Shown: positions 1 through 8,702, counted from the stretch's first letter. The stretch: DNA of 64,000 nt from CAWAPS01 sp963783945 (GCA_963783945.1 CAWAPS010000032.1:496001-560000); one strand, 5' to 3'. Notes: generated from the sequence alone by a model not told the origin. Numbers and translations: made by a program.

Positions 1-196
1 TCCTGGATACGAAGTCGTAGGGGTGGTCGTGGATCGGCGGCGTGCCGATACACCGATCAGGCGCCCAGACGTGAAGTCCGTATTCCCGATGCTCGTCGAG
101 GCGAAGGGCAAGAAGCCCGATGTCTTGGTATCTCCAGGGGTATTCAAGGGCGTGCTCCAGGATGTTGCGAACAAGCACCTTGTCCAAGAATTCCAT
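1..196 (-). CDS. Cupin-like protein, 3' truncated by window edge
   Basis: An open frame starts at an ATG (196-194) preceded by a strong ribosome binding site (GGAGGTG, about 6 nt away) and runs off the left edge with no stop. The visible 65 residues contain PPIHDHPYDF. A clustered His-Asp-His followed by Pro and an aromatic residue is typical of metal-binding cupins related to cysteine dioxygenase-like proteins. Only the N-terminal part is visible, so the second metal-binding motif cannot be checked. The function is unassigned; the cupin call rests on one motif. Confidence 0.55.
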   Translation of the reverse strand, partial: MEFLDKVLVRNILEHALEYPWRYQDIGLLALRLDEHREYGLHVWAPDRCIGTPPIHDHPYDFVSR

Positions 197-355
197 CCGC
201 TTTCACCTCCGTGCGGCTCAGGGGGTCGGAACGCCCGATAATCTCACTGCTGTAACTACAGCACTGAGATTCGAGTTCGTCAATTCGCTGGCGGGGGCGT
301 CACGCCTGTTCCGGCGTTGGGACCTTCGGGGGTTTATCGCCGCGGGCAGGTTAGA

Positions 356-1114
356 TCAAGCGAGGACGGAGCCTCCGGCCACGTCGAGGGTAACGCCGGT
401 GATCCACGCGGCACGGTCCGAGGCCAGGAATAGGGCGGCCTGGGCTACATCGTCGGGTGTGCCGAGGCGCTGGAGGGGATGGACTCGGCGAAGCTGCTCT
501 TGGACGTCGGAAGGGATCTGCTGCCGGTTGCGTTCGGTGAGGATGGTCTCGGGGGCGATGCAGTTGACGCGCACGCCGGCTGGACCGGCTTGGACGGCGA
601 GTTCTTTGGTGAGAACCTCGATGCCGGCTTTGGCCGCGGCGTAGGCGATGGGTGACTGGGCGGTGGGACGACGGGCGGCGGCTGAGGACATGGTGATGAT
701 GCGGCCGCGGCCGCGCTGCTTCATTCCGGGGAGGAACGCCTTGATGGTGAGGAAGGTCGCGGTGAGGTTCACATCGACCGACTCCCGCCATCCGTCCTCG
801 CTGATCTCCTCGACCGGACCGGGGCGCACCGGGTTGCCTCCGGCGTTGGCCACCAGGATCTCGACGGGGCCAAATCGCTGCTCGACCAATAGTCGCATGG
901 CCTCGATCTGGTCGTAGCGGGTCAGGTCACAGATCGCCGCGAGCGCGTGCCCGCCGTCCTCCTCGATGTCGGCCGTGACCGCTTCCACCGCATGCCGGTC
1001 GCGGCCGTGGACGGCGACCTGGGCGCCCTGGCTGGCGAAAAGCTTGGCTATGGCGGCGCCGATGCCCCGCGAGCTCCCCGTCACCAGGACCACCACATCC
1101 TGCATCTCGTCCAT
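356..1114 (-). CDS. SDR-family NAD(P)-dependent oxidoreductase
   Basis: This 252-aa protein has the classical short-chain dehydrogenase layout: the cofactor glycine motif TGSSRGIG near residue 12, NAG near residue 90, and the catalytic Ser with YAAAK around residues 145-165. The C-terminal segment ends in DVAGGSVLA, like 3-oxoacyl-ACP reductases and related alcohol dehydrogenases. The ATG at 1114 lies 6 nt from AGGAGC; a GTG one codon upstream is too close to it. The substrate is unknown. The gene is divergent from the MarR gene at 1404, which probably regulates it; that link is inferred from position. Confidence 0.88.
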   Translation of the reverse strand: MDEMQDVVVLVTGSSRGIGAAIAKLFASQGAQVAVHGRDRHAVEAVTADIEEDGGHALAAICDLTRYDQIEAMRLLVEQRFGPVEILVANAGGNPVRPGPVEEISEDGWRESVDVNLTATFLTIKAFLPGMKQRGRGRIITMSSAAARRPTAQSPIAYAAAKAGIEVLTKELAVQAGPAGVRVNCIAPETILTERNRQQIPSDVQEQLRRVHPLQRLGTPDDVAQAALFLASDRAAWITGVTLDVAGGSVLA

Positions 1115-1358
1115 CACTTTGCTCCTTTTCTCTCAATTTGTTGATGGTCAGCGAGTCCCCTCCTACCGGTCGCACGCGTGGATCCCGACGGGCCGAGATC
1201 GAAGGACTTGTTCCGCCGGCTCACGACGCCATCGGAAGTTGTGGGTTCGGGTCGACGCTGTCACCCGGGACGAGTGCGCTTCCGTCGACCCGATCGTCTC
1301 GGTTCTCTCCTGCAGGTGTGTGCTCACAGCCCTAAAGGTAGATGTCCAAGTCTTAGAA

Positions 1359-1403
1359 ATCAAAGGATTTGATATCGATCCCTTCGTGCTCTAAGCTGTT
1401 GGT
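1359..1403 (+). promoter_or_regulatory. Promoter with overlapping palindromic operator for the MarR gene
   Basis: A good -35 (TTGATA, 1369-1374), a 17-bp spacer and a -10 (TAAGCT, 1392-1397) lie 6 nt before the ATG at 1404, so the transcript is probably leaderless. The palindrome ATCAAA-GGA-TTTGAT (1359-1373) overlaps the -35 and is unusually AT-rich for this DNA. Autorepression by the MarR product is inferred. Confidence 0.6.
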
Positions 1404-1874
1404 ATGCGACCAGCCCGCACGCCCGTCGGCCTGCACCTCACCCAGGCCGCGCGCAGCGTCAGCCGGGCCTTTGACGACGCCCTGGGGGAGGCCGGGGGAT
1501 CCCTGCCGGTCTGGCTGGTGCTTCTCAACCTGAAGGCGAACCCCCGGGGTTCTCAGCGCGAGATCGCCGAAGCCATGGGGGTAAGCGAGGCCACCCTCAC
1601 CCACCATCTCAATGCTATGGACGCCGACGGGCTCGTCACCCGCCAACGGGACCCGGCTAACCGGCGAGTCCACCTGTTGGAGCTCACCGAGGCCGGCGAA
1701 GCGTCCTTCATCCGGCTGCGCCACGCCGCTATCGGCTTCGACCGCCGCCTGCGGCACGGCATCACCGACACCGAGATCGAACAGTTGCAGCGCCTGCTCG
1801 GCCGGCTCGCCATCAACGTCGGCACCGAGTTGGGGCCCGGCCCGCCCGGGGCTGGGCTGCTCCGAAGCCGGTAG
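1404..1874 (+). CDS. MarR-family transcriptional regulator
   Basis: This 156-aa protein has a MarR winged helix. Helix-turn-helix residues SQREIAEAMGVSEATLTHHL lie at about 51-70, followed by the wing signature LVTRQRDPANRRVHLLELTEAG at about 77-98. The length is typical. It reads toward a nitroreductase-like gene 31 bp downstream and is divergent from the SDR at 356-1114. The promoter has a palindrome over its -35, which suggests ligand-controlled autorepression together with the neighbouring enzymes. The C-terminus is Gly/Pro-rich and slightly extended. The effector is unknown. Confidence 0.9.
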   Translation: MRPARTPVGLHLTQAARSVSRAFDDALGEAGGSLPVWLVLLNLKANPRGSQREIAEAMGVSEATLTHHLNAMDADGLVTRQRDPANRRVHLLELTEAGEASFIRLRHAAIGFDRRLRHGITDTEIEQLQRLLGRLAINVGTELGPGPPGAGLLRSR

Positions 1875-1905
1875 TGAGAACTCTGGTAACGAAAGGACAG
1901 ATGTC

Positions 1906-2529
1906 ATGACCACGACAACCAAACGCCCGGCTGCTCGGCAGGCCCAAGCGAAACTCATGCGGTTTGTCAATGTGCCGGTGGGCGCGCTCCTCAGCCTGCC
2001 CCTGCCCACCCCTCTCGGTTCCCGGCTCATGCTCGTACACATCACCGGACGTCGCAGCGGCCGCCACTACCGCCAGCCGGTCAGCTACGTCCGCCACGGC
2101 GGCGCGCTGCTGACCCCGGGCGGTGGCAACTGGAAGCTCAACCTGGTCGACGGCCAACCGGTTCACATCCGCCTGCGGGGCCACGACATCACCGCCCGCC
2201 CCGAACTGGTAAGCGATCACGACCAGATCGAAAACCTCCTCGGCGTGCTGGTCGCCCAGAACCCGCGAGCTAAAAGCTTCATCCGCATCCCTCGAGACGC
2301 CACCGGCCAGTTCGACCACGACGCGCTGGATAACGCACTGCGCCACGGCTTCCGAATCGTGCGCTGGCGTCCAGCCGACGCCGAAGCGGCCCGGGTAATG
2401 CAGATAACCGCCAACGACAACCCGGCTCAGACTGCGGGCGGCCTCAAACGAGATACTCGGAAGGAAAGTCCAGAGAGCGCTTTGAAGAACTCCCACGGCG
2501 CGCCCGTCGATGGGCATCTCGCACGCTAA
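1906..2529 (+). CDS. Deazaflavin-dependent nitroreductase-like (Ddn/FDOR) protein
   Basis: This 207-aa protein has the pattern of the actinobacterial F420-dependent Ddn/FDOR family: a basic N-terminus, then MLVHITGRRSGRHYRQPVSY near residues 42-62, GGNWKLNLV near 75-83, and an Arg-rich core. The ATG at 1906 follows AAAGGA at a workable distance; an earlier ATG at 1901 meets a stop at once. The protein is longer than most relatives because of a polar tail of about 40 residues. It probably forms an operon with the upstream MarR gene. Cofactor F420 use and substrate are inferred from the family only. Confidence 0.75.
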   Translation: MTTTTKRPAARQAQAKLMRFVNVPVGALLSLPLPTPLGSRLMLVHITGRRSGRHYRQPVSYVRHGGALLTPGGGNWKLNLVDGQPVHIRLRGHDITARPELVSDHDQIENLLGVLVAQNPRAKSFIRIPRDATGQFDHDALDNALRHGFRIVRWRPADAEAARVMQITANDNPAQTAGGLKRDTRKESPESALKNSHGAPVDGHLAR

Positions 2530-2803
2530 GCCTCGCCGAGTTTGATGGGTGTGCCCTAATCTTGAGGTGCGCCGGGGCTGGCCGACTCGCGACGCACCTC
2601 GGTCAACGGTGTACATCCGGACAGTACGTGGTCACGCGCCCAGGCGTGGGCGATGCTCGGCTTCGCCCAGGGCGGTCAGACCCGGCCGTGGATGTGGTCG
2701 GGCTACGTCGCGTCGTCCCCTGCGGTGACCGATGAGTTGGATCGTTCGCCACCGTCGTAACCCCTGTGGCCGAATGCAAGGGCCGAAGATCAGGAGGTGG
2801 CAA

Positions 2804-3235
2804 ATGACCAGCGAACCGTCATTGGCGATCGACCTTGTGCAACTCGTGACCATTCCCACTATGGACCAGTCCAGATCCCTAGCGTTCTACCAATCGCTGG
2901 GCTTCGAGGTGCGCGCCGATTTTCCGTGGGGGGACGGTCACCGGTGGATCGAGGTCTACCCCGCAGGCACGTCGACCGGGCTGGCCCTCATCCCAGCAGG
3001 ACCGGATCCAGTGGGCATCCGTACCGGGATCATCCTCAACACCGGCGATATCGAGGCTGCCCATGAGCGGATGAAGCGGCTCGGAGTCGACGTCGACGTT
3101 GACATCGCCCGCATTGGGTCGCCGGTCAAGGCCCGCATCGGCGCAGTTGAGCAAGCGGAGCCCCAGCCCCCGATGTTCTGGTTCCGCGATCCCGACGGGA
3201 ATCAGCTGCTCCTCGTAGAACCTCATCTCGCATAG
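2804..3235 (+). CDS. VOC-family (glyoxalase/bleomycin-resistance fold) protein
   Basis: This 143-aa protein has the two-module VOC pattern. It starts with VQLVTIPTMDQSRSLAFYQSLGFEV and ends with FWFRDPDGNQLLLVEP, the usual second metal or substrate strand. The ATG at 2804 sits 5 nt after AGGAGG; longer in-frame starts upstream lack this. VOC proteins include dioxygenases, isomerases and antibiotic-binding proteins, so no reaction is assigned. It stands alone, with about 270 bp of apparently non-coding DNA before it and 260 bp after it. Confidence 0.85.
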   Translation: MTSEPSLAIDLVQLVTIPTMDQSRSLAFYQSLGFEVRADFPWGDGHRWIEVYPAGTSTGLALIPAGPDPVGIRTGIILNTGDIEAAHERMKRLGVDVDVDIARIGSPVKARIGAVEQAEPQPPMFWFRDPDGNQLLLVEPHLA

Positions 3236-3491
3236 TGGAGTCTCGCCATCGCCTGGCACATGCAGTCGCGGGAGCGCCCCCGACCCGGCGTTGCGATGCA
3301 GATGCCGGCGGATTTGGCGATGGACCTATTGGGACGGTCTGGAGCTTGGTAGCATTCGTGAAGAACAGGTCACAACTGCCCCCAAGGGGGCCGGGACTCG
3401 AAATCGGGACAGCCACACTGCAACGCGATCTTTGTCATCAGCCCGACCGGTCAGGGTGCGGGTGTTAGCGGTTGGGCGCCTGGAACGTGTT

Positions 3492-3593
3492 GTCTTAGGG
3501 CCCGCCACGAAACAACTTGACGCAATTCTCTTGTAAACATGCATGTCGTGGCACAGGACTTGTTCCAAGTTGTTTCGTGGCGGGCCCTTAGAA
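3492..3593. repeat. About 100-bp palindromic element with 22-bp perfect arms
   Basis: The arms 3497-3518 and 3567-3588 are exact inverted copies of 22 bp, starting AGGGCCCGCCACG on the left. With one mismatch the match extends to 25 of 26 positions. The 48-bp interior carries the small palindrome ACATGCATGT. The right arm abuts the stop codon of the gene at 3594. The loop is too long for an ordinary terminator; a MITE-like element or remnant insertion-sequence ends are more likely. Confidence 0.65.
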
Positions 3594-4016
3594 CTATGCA
3601 GTCGCCTTCGCGGTGATCGCTTGCAGCGTCCGGACCGTCGTCTCGACGTCGTGGACGTCGAACTGGCTCAACAGCTGCACGGAGGGGCCGCTGATGTACT
3701 CGCGAAGACTCTCATAGTCCGCCTGACCGGCGGAGGTCAGGTCGAGTTGGGCGTCGCCATGAATGAGGCCGTCGGCCTGGAGGCGGGCGAGCAGGGCGTG
3801 GGCGGCGTCAGCATCGAACCCGGGGCCCTCGAGCATCCGGGTCAGATCGGCGCGGGGGTAGGCCGGCCCGCGGGTGGCCAGCAGGCGAAGTGTGTACCAG
3901 GCCTCCGGGATGGCGTTTCGCTCGGCGAGGTGCTGGCGCAAGACGGCCGAGAGGGTGCGCTCGGCGAGGCCGAGGGCCTGGCCGAACTGGCCGTAGACAA
4001 CGGGGATGTCGGACAT
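3594..4016 (-). CDS. MarR-type winged-helix regulator
   Basis: This 140-aa helical protein starts at an ATG preceded by GGAGCC. The segment AWYTLRLLATRGPAYPRADLTRML, followed by LLARLQADGLIHGDAQLDLTSAG, has the shape of a MarR winged helix: helix-turn-helix, short wing, then TSAG as in MarR tails. Sequence identity to classical MarR proteins looks low, so the call rests on layout. It is divergent from a second MarR gene at 4085 across two identical palindromes, and the two proteins may share operators. Confidence 0.7.
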   Translation of the reverse strand: MSDIPVVYGQFGQALGLAERTLSAVLRQHLAERNAIPEAWYTLRLLATRGPAYPRADLTRMLEGPGFDADAAHALLARLQADGLIHGDAQLDLTSAGQADYESLREYISGPSVQLLSQFDVHDVETTVRTLQAITAKATA

Positions 4017-4039
4017 GGAGGCTCCGTTCGACTAAGGTA

Positions 4040-4081
4040 GACAGGTTCCTGTCCATCATAGGACTTCGACAGGGTCCTGTC
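4040..4081. promoter_or_regulatory. Twin 14-bp palindromic operators between divergent regulators
   Basis: GACAGGttCCTGTC (4040-4053) and GACAGGgtCCTGTC (4068-4081) have identical 6-bp arms with 2-bp spacers, and their centres are 28 bp apart. A -10-like TACCTT for the leftward gene lies directly beside the first copy (4039-4034). The second copy ends 4 bp before the rightward ATG. Binding by one or both flanking MarR proteins is inferred. Confidence 0.7.
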
Positions 4082-4084
4082 TAT

Positions 4085-4540
4085 ATGCCTTCGGAGAGAT
4101 TTCCAAGCCGGCCGATGATCGGGTTGCTGGTGCGCCTGATCTACCAGCACTACTCACAGGCAATGGATGCCGCGCTGCGTGAGGCCGGATTCGACGACAT
4201 CGGTCCGAGCGCAGGGAACGTGTTCCCGTTCGTGGGACCGGAGGGGATCACCGTGTCGGAGCTGGCAGAGTTCGCCCACGTGCGGAAACAAACGATGGCG
4301 CAAGCGGTCGAGCAGCTCGAGCGGACCGGCTACGTCGAGCGGAGGCCAAACCCGAATGACCGGCGATCGCAGCTGGTGTTCCTCACCGAGCGGGGCAAGG
4401 CGGTCCCGCCGGTCACACACGCCGCCGCGGCGCGGATCGAGGAGCGGTGGGCTGCGCTGACCAGTTCCACGGAACTGCAGACCCTTCGAGAATCGCTGCT
4501 ACGACTCCTCGACCAACTTTCCGCTGAGCCGAGCGGATAA
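4085..4540 (+). CDS. MarR-family transcriptional regulator
   Basis: This 151-aa protein has a standard MarR core: ITVSELAEFAHVRKQTMAQA at about residues 51-70 is the recognition region, and RRPNPNDRRSQLVFLTERG at about 83-101 is the wing. The start at 4085 is only 4 bp from the palindrome GACAGGgtCCTGTC and has no ribosome binding site, so initiation is probably leaderless or nearly so. It is divergent from the MarR-type gene at 3594-4016. No enzyme gene follows directly, so its targets are unknown. Confidence 0.88.
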   Translation: MPSERFPSRPMIGLLVRLIYQHYSQAMDAALREAGFDDIGPSAGNVFPFVGPEGITVSELAEFAHVRKQTMAQAVEQLERTGYVERRPNPNDRRSQLVFLTERGKAVPPVTHAAAARIEERWAALTSSTELQTLRESLLRLLDQLSAEPSG

Positions 4541-4965
4541 GCGGGCTTTCCGGCCCGGCGACGCAACCTGACGGGCGACGGCGAATCCGGCTTCGTCTCG
4601 GCAGATTTCACGGAGAACTGCACTTGGCGGGCCCTCCTCGACCAGATCGGTGCATTCAATGAGCTCGTGGGGGAAGACACGTTAGGAGCTCGCCGACCGA
4701 GCTTCGGTGTTCCGACCTGCCCGGCGGGCAGGGACACAGGGTCGACGTCTTTCAGGGAGAACGCCACGAGACGTTAGAGCTGAACCTCGCCGCGGTCGCT
4801 TGATGATTTCAAACCAACGGGTGCGTCTACCCAACTCGGCCAGTGCCCCCAGACCCGGCTAATGGCGCCGGCATCCCGATGAGCAAAGGAGGTCCTCCGG
4901 CTCCCGCGCTCTGGATGTTCGGCGCCCAGGTTAGGGAGCACCCGTCGGAACCTCCGGCAGGGGCG
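4541..4965. other. No recognisable gene (425 bp)
   Basis: The space between a MarR gene and the DinB remnant holds short frames with no start signal. A stretch on the plus strand around 4560-4770 has coding-like composition, but I recognise no family. It may be a gene remnant. Confidence 0.4.
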
Positions 4966-5611
4966 TTACGCTGGATAGCCGTCGTTTGGACACGGTAGGC
5001 GACGTCTTGTGGGTCGATGCTGCACTGCCTCCGAGTTGGTCAGAGGCCTGGCCGGCACCGATACATCACGCAAGAGGCCTACCTCGGCGCCATGATGGGT
5101 GACCTCGTCGAGCACGTGCAGCACCCACGAGACTCTGGTCCCCTCGGCGTAGGGTCCGCCGATGGCTCCGATCTTCTCCCACAGATCCGAGTCAGTGACC
5201 TCTGCGAGATCTTCGTGTCGCTCGGCGCTCGTTGCCGCGACCGCTTGTCTGGCTGACTCGGCCGTCGCCGGGAGAGTCCGACGTTGCCGGTTCGGGTGCG
5301 GGCTCAGCCCGAGCCACGACCGGAACCGGTCGTCGTTAACCGTAATGTGGGCAAGCCGCCACGCGATCGTCGTGACTGGCGGAGGGTCGGGCTCCGGCCA
5401 GGCGAAGTCCCAAGCCCAGCCACCCTTCGGTCCGGGCCGGATCGTCCAACATCCAGCGACCGGCTCCCAGAGATACTCCTCGTCGGTCAATCCGTCGAGG
5501 CGATCCCAGTAGCCGTTGCCATGCGTAGTCGGACAGATCGGCCAGCTCATCTCTGAGGCTCCAGGTTCCCACGCCCACGAGTATCGTCCTCCGACGGTCG
5601 GGGCTGGTCAC
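4966..5611 (-). pseudogene. DinB-superfamily (mycothiol-dependent enzyme-like) gene with frameshift
   Basis: Two frames together make one DinB-like protein. The 5' frame (from a GTG near 5611) encodes TWSLRDELADLSDYAWQRL, and the second frame continues as WDRLDGLTDEEYLWEPVAGCW. The first two thirds carry further family motifs, including AWRLAHI and HHGAEVGLLRD. The switch is at about 5508-5512 and needs one base. DinB-fold proteins of actinomycetes often act as mycothiol-dependent transferases or isomerases. Either the gene is dead or the base is an assembly error; the conserved residues on both sides favour a recent event. Confidence 0.72.
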
Positions 5612-5990
5612 ATCACCACCCCGCCGCCCACTCGGGCCAAAGGCCGCGAACGCCCTCCACTCGCGGCCCGGATGACGTTTGAAAGCAGGCACAAACCCGC
5701 GACGCAATCGCCGGTCTCGCCGACCTTGCCCTGCTGCCCGACGCGACCGCTACCAGCGGGGGACGGGCGAAAGGTCGCCTGACCTTCTGTCGTCACGTTC
5801 TGGCTGCTCGGCCACCCGTCGGGCTGGTTCCCGCGTCCCCTCAGCGGCCCCGACCCGCCGGATCGTGTCTTTGGGCGACTTCGAGGTCGCCTTTATCTCT
5901 GAGGTCGGGCTCGTCGACGAGAGCCATCACTACTACAGGGCCGTAGGCGTCGCCCCGCTGCCCGACCCTGGGCGGTGTAGCTTGGGCGCC

Positions 5991-6512
5991 GTGACGCAGA
6001 CCACCGTGTATGAGATGGGGGTGCCAGCCAGCTGCACCGACGGATTCTGCGGCAACGTCACCCAGTTCGTGGTAGACGCCGCCACGCTGGTCGTCACCCA
6101 CCTCATCGTGGAGCCTGAGGGCCGCAGGGGCGGAGGCAAGCTGGTCCCCGTTCGCTTGGTCGAGGCGGCCGACGACAGCGTGGAAATCCAGTGCGATCTG
6201 GCAGCCTTCGACGCGCTCGCCGACGCAGAAGAGAACTCTCAGCCGAGCGCGTCCGGCGCCCTCCCTTCCGGCCCCCTGGCCGTGCGCGGAGATCAGCCCG
6301 TCCACGGCACCGACGGGGAGATCGGCAAGATCCGGGCCGTCATGGTTGACGCCGCCAGCGGCCGGGTGACCCATATCCTGCTCCAGGAAGGGCATCTGTG
6401 GGGGAAGCGCGAGGTCGCCATCCCGTGGGGCTCGGTGACCAGCCTCGACGGCGGTGTTTACCTCAGCCTGACCAGCGAAGCCATCAAAGGACTCCCGGCG
6501 ATTTCCCTCTAG
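5991..6512 (+). CDS. Tandem PRC-barrel domain protein
   Basis: This 173-aa protein has two PRC-barrel-like halves. GFCGNVTQFVVDAATLVVTHLI with KLVPVRLVEA lies at about residues 15-60, and GEIGKIRAVMVDAASGRVTHIL with EVAIPWGSV at about 105-150. PRC barrels bind RNA or proteins, as in RimM and photosynthetic reaction centres. The GTG at 5991 follows a -10-like TAGCTT by 7 nt, which points to a leaderless start; an ATG at 6015 is the alternative. A Ser/Pro-rich linker joins the halves. The partner is unknown. Confidence 0.75.
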   Translation: MTQTTVYEMGVPASCTDGFCGNVTQFVVDAATLVVTHLIVEPEGRRGGGKLVPVRLVEAADDSVEIQCDLAAFDALADAEENSQPSASGALPSGPLAVRGDQPVHGTDGEIGKIRAVMVDAASGRVTHILLQEGHLWGKREVAIPWGSVTSLDGGVYLSLTSEAIKGLPAISL

Positions 6513-6658
6513 GCGCGGACAGCCATCCGCTACGGGGGCTGGGGTCGACCGCGTCCGAGACCGACGACCGCCACCTCCGAGGTGAGCTGGACTAGTAGAT
6601 CGTCCGGGGAGGGGGTTCACTCGGCGGAACCGGCCGGAACTGTTTCGGGCCGCGACGC

Positions 6659-7132
6659 TTAGCGAGCAACCCACCAACTACCGTCCAAGGCTGTGCGGTA
6701 TTGGACGGCGCTGAAACCCGCTGCGTCGGCGGCGGAGCAACACTGAGCGGGGCTCGGGCCACCTCCGTCCACATACTCGGCCTCTAACACGGCCAGGTGG
6801 GCGTTGCGGTAGGCGGGCTCGAAGGCGCCACGGGTGTGGTACTGGATGCACTGCTCGTCGACCACGAAATCGACTTGGGGGAGCATCAACCGCGCGAACC
6901 CATCGGTGTCGCCGTTCTTGAGCCCAAATCCCAGACCGAGCCTGTGCGTGTGGCGAGCCAGGGTGGTGTCGTAGGCCACGTTGGCGACCTCACTGATGGC
7001 GAACCCGGTGGCATCCGAGTAGGAGTCGTCGATGTCAGGCTCGACGGCGTCAAACCCCGGGATCTGCGGACCCTCATTCGCCGGTTCGGCGATCCGCCCG
7101 ACATGCTCGTTCGGCGCGGGAGAATGAGACAT
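6659..7132 (-). CDS. Uncharacterised acidic protein
   Basis: This 157-aa open frame has protein-like composition, with an acidic N-terminal part rich in Pro, Asp and Glu and a C-terminal CCSAADAAGFSAVQY segment. I recognise no family. Its ATG overlaps the ATG of the methyltransferase gene on the other strand by two bases, so the two promoters would lie inside each other's coding sequence. No ribosome binding site is visible. The antisense frame is also open for part of the stretch, so the call is moderate. Confidence 0.5.
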   Translation of the reverse strand: MSHSPAPNEHVGRIAEPANEGPQIPGFDAVEPDIDDSYSDATGFAISEVANVAYDTTLARHTHRLGLGFGLKNGDTDGFARLMLPQVDFVVDEQCIQYHTRGAFEPAYRNAHLAVLEAEYVDGGGPSPAQCCSAADAAGFSAVQYRTALDGSWWVAR

Positions 7133-7745
7133 GACCGCAGCTGACGCCGGACACGACTGGGACGACTCTTACGCGGACGCGCCCCCGCCCTGGGACATCG
7201 GCCGCCCTCAGCCCGCCTTCGTCCGTCTCGCCGAGAGCGGCGCGCTCACCGGCGCATTACTCGACGCCGGCTGCGGCACGGGCGAGCACACGATCCTCGC
7301 CGCCCGCTTCAACGCTCACGCCATCGGCATCGACGTTTCCCGGCGCGCCATCGAGATCGCCGGCCGTAAGGCCGTCGAGCGTGGCGTTGGCCCAAGGTTC
7401 CAGGTGCTCGACGTGCTCCGAGTCGGCACGCTTGGCGAGGCCTTCGACACGATCGTCGACAGCGGACTGTTCCACGTCTTCGACGACGCCACCCGCGCCC
7501 GGTACGTCACGGCTCTGCACTCTGTCCTCCTCCCGGGCGGCCACCTTCACCTCATGTGCTTCAGCGACCGCCAGCCCGGCGATTGGGGTCCTCGCCGCGT
7601 CACCGAAGTCGAGTTGCGAGCCGCGTTCGGCTCCGGCTGGCTGCTCGATTCGCTCGCCACCGACCGCTTCGACATCAACCCGGGGTTCGGTTCCCCTATC
7701 GCCGAAGCCTGGCTAGCCGACTTCGTCCGGATGCCGTCGCGGTAA
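7131..7745 (+). CDS. Class I SAM-dependent methyltransferase
   Basis: This 204-aa protein starts at an ATG with GGGAGA 7 nt upstream. Motif I is LLDAGCGTGEHT at about residues 43-54, the SAM-binding acidic residue follows in AIGIDVSRRAIE, and FDTIVDSGLFHVF is motif IV. The C-terminal LHLMCFSD and the opening WDDSYADAPPPWDIGRPQP resemble the thiopurine/tellurite-resistance TehB-like methyltransferase group. The substrate cannot be told from sequence. It is followed by a non-coding gap of about 390 bp. Confidence 0.85.
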   Translation: MTAADAGHDWDDSYADAPPPWDIGRPQPAFVRLAESGALTGALLDAGCGTGEHTILAARFNAHAIGIDVSRRAIEIAGRKAVERGVGPRFQVLDVLRVGTLGEAFDTIVDSGLFHVFDDATRARYVTALHSVLLPGGHLHLMCFSDRQPGDWGPRRVTEVELRAAFGSGWLLDSLATDRFDINPGFGSPIAEAWLADFVRMPSR

Positions 7746-8131
7746 GAGGATTTCCAGCCGATCCGGGGAGAACCCTACTCAGTCCGCGCCGGGCGGCCGT
7801 CGGTGTACCCCGGGCGAGATGATCCCGTAGGCATCCGAGGACGTGGGGCGCCCATCCGGGCGGAAAGGCACCAGTCGCGGCCTGATCTACCATCACTGGG
7901 ACCAGATTCATACGAATATTGAACCGTCCCTGCGGGACAATCACGCTCGACGTAGCCAGGTGTTTCACGCGAAAAAACCACACCCCGTGGTGGACGGCCA
8001 CTAGGTGAGGATCAACAGCAGATGGACGCCCTGTCGGGGAGAAATCTGACGCTTGACCAGTGCAACCGGCATTGCTACGGTCCCGACGGATCCGGGTCAT
8101 CAACCCGTAGAACCAGGAGGGGCAAAAACCA
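7746..8131. other. Intergenic region (386 bp)
   Basis: No gene is supported here. The distal end must hold the promoter and leader of the secreted protein at 8132, whose ribosome binding site is AGGAGGGG at 8117-8124. I see no convincing -35/-10 pair and no regulatory fold. Confidence 0.4.
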
Positions 8132-8680
8132 ATGAACATGATGAAACGAGGGCTGATGGCCCTCACGATGGTGGCCGCCGTCGGTGGTACAACGGGAGGC
8201 CTGTTAGCTTCTCAAGCGAGCGCCCAGTCCACCCGCGGACCCGAAGTCATCCATGTCACCAGCTACTCCGTGGGAGCAGGAGAGGGTTCCGGGCCGTGGT
8301 TCGGCCACGGTGCGGTCAACACACGCGGCAACATCACCGACGCCGTCCCGTCGCTGCCCACCGATCCGACCAACAGCAGCCGTCACACCCTGGTTGACCC
8401 AACCGGGGCGTTTACCGTGCTGGCGACTGGAGGGACGAATCCCACGCCAAAGATCAACCCGACCACCTGCGCGTTCCGCTTCACCATCCGTGACCTCAAC
8501 GTCGCCGTAGTGAGCGGTACCGGGGCCTACGCCAAGGCCACCGGCCACTTCAAGGCCACGGCGACGAACAGTGGATTCCTGTCCCGTACCGCCACCGGGG
8601 CATGTGATACGAATCAGAATGATCCCCCGGCCTTCTCCACCACCAATGTGCTGGTGAAAGGTCACATCAACCTGCGCTGA
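8132..8680 (+). CDS. Secreted beta-barrel-like protein with signal peptide
   Basis: This 182-aa protein begins MNMMKRGLMALTMVAAVGG and continues to LLASQASA, a Sec signal peptide cleaved at about residue 32. The mature part has GTGAYAKATGHFKATAT near residue 130, the 'G-x-G-x-Y-x-x-A-x-G' pattern shared by dirigent/allene-oxide-cyclase-like barrels, plus two Cys residues that could form a disulfide. The start is fixed by AGGAGGGG 8 nt upstream. A hairpin terminator follows 23 bp after the stop, so it is monocistronic. No enzymatic role can be assigned. Confidence 0.75.
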   Translation: MNMMKRGLMALTMVAAVGGTTGGLLASQASAQSTRGPEVIHVTSYSVGAGEGSGPWFGHGAVNTRGNITDAVPSLPTDPTNSSRHTLVDPTGAFTVLATGGTNPTPKINPTTCAFRFTIRDLNVAVVSGTGAYAKATGHFKATATNSGFLSRTATGACDTNQNDPPAFSTTNVLVKGHINLR

Positions 8681-8702
8681 TACATTCCGCATCTGAAAAC
8701 AG

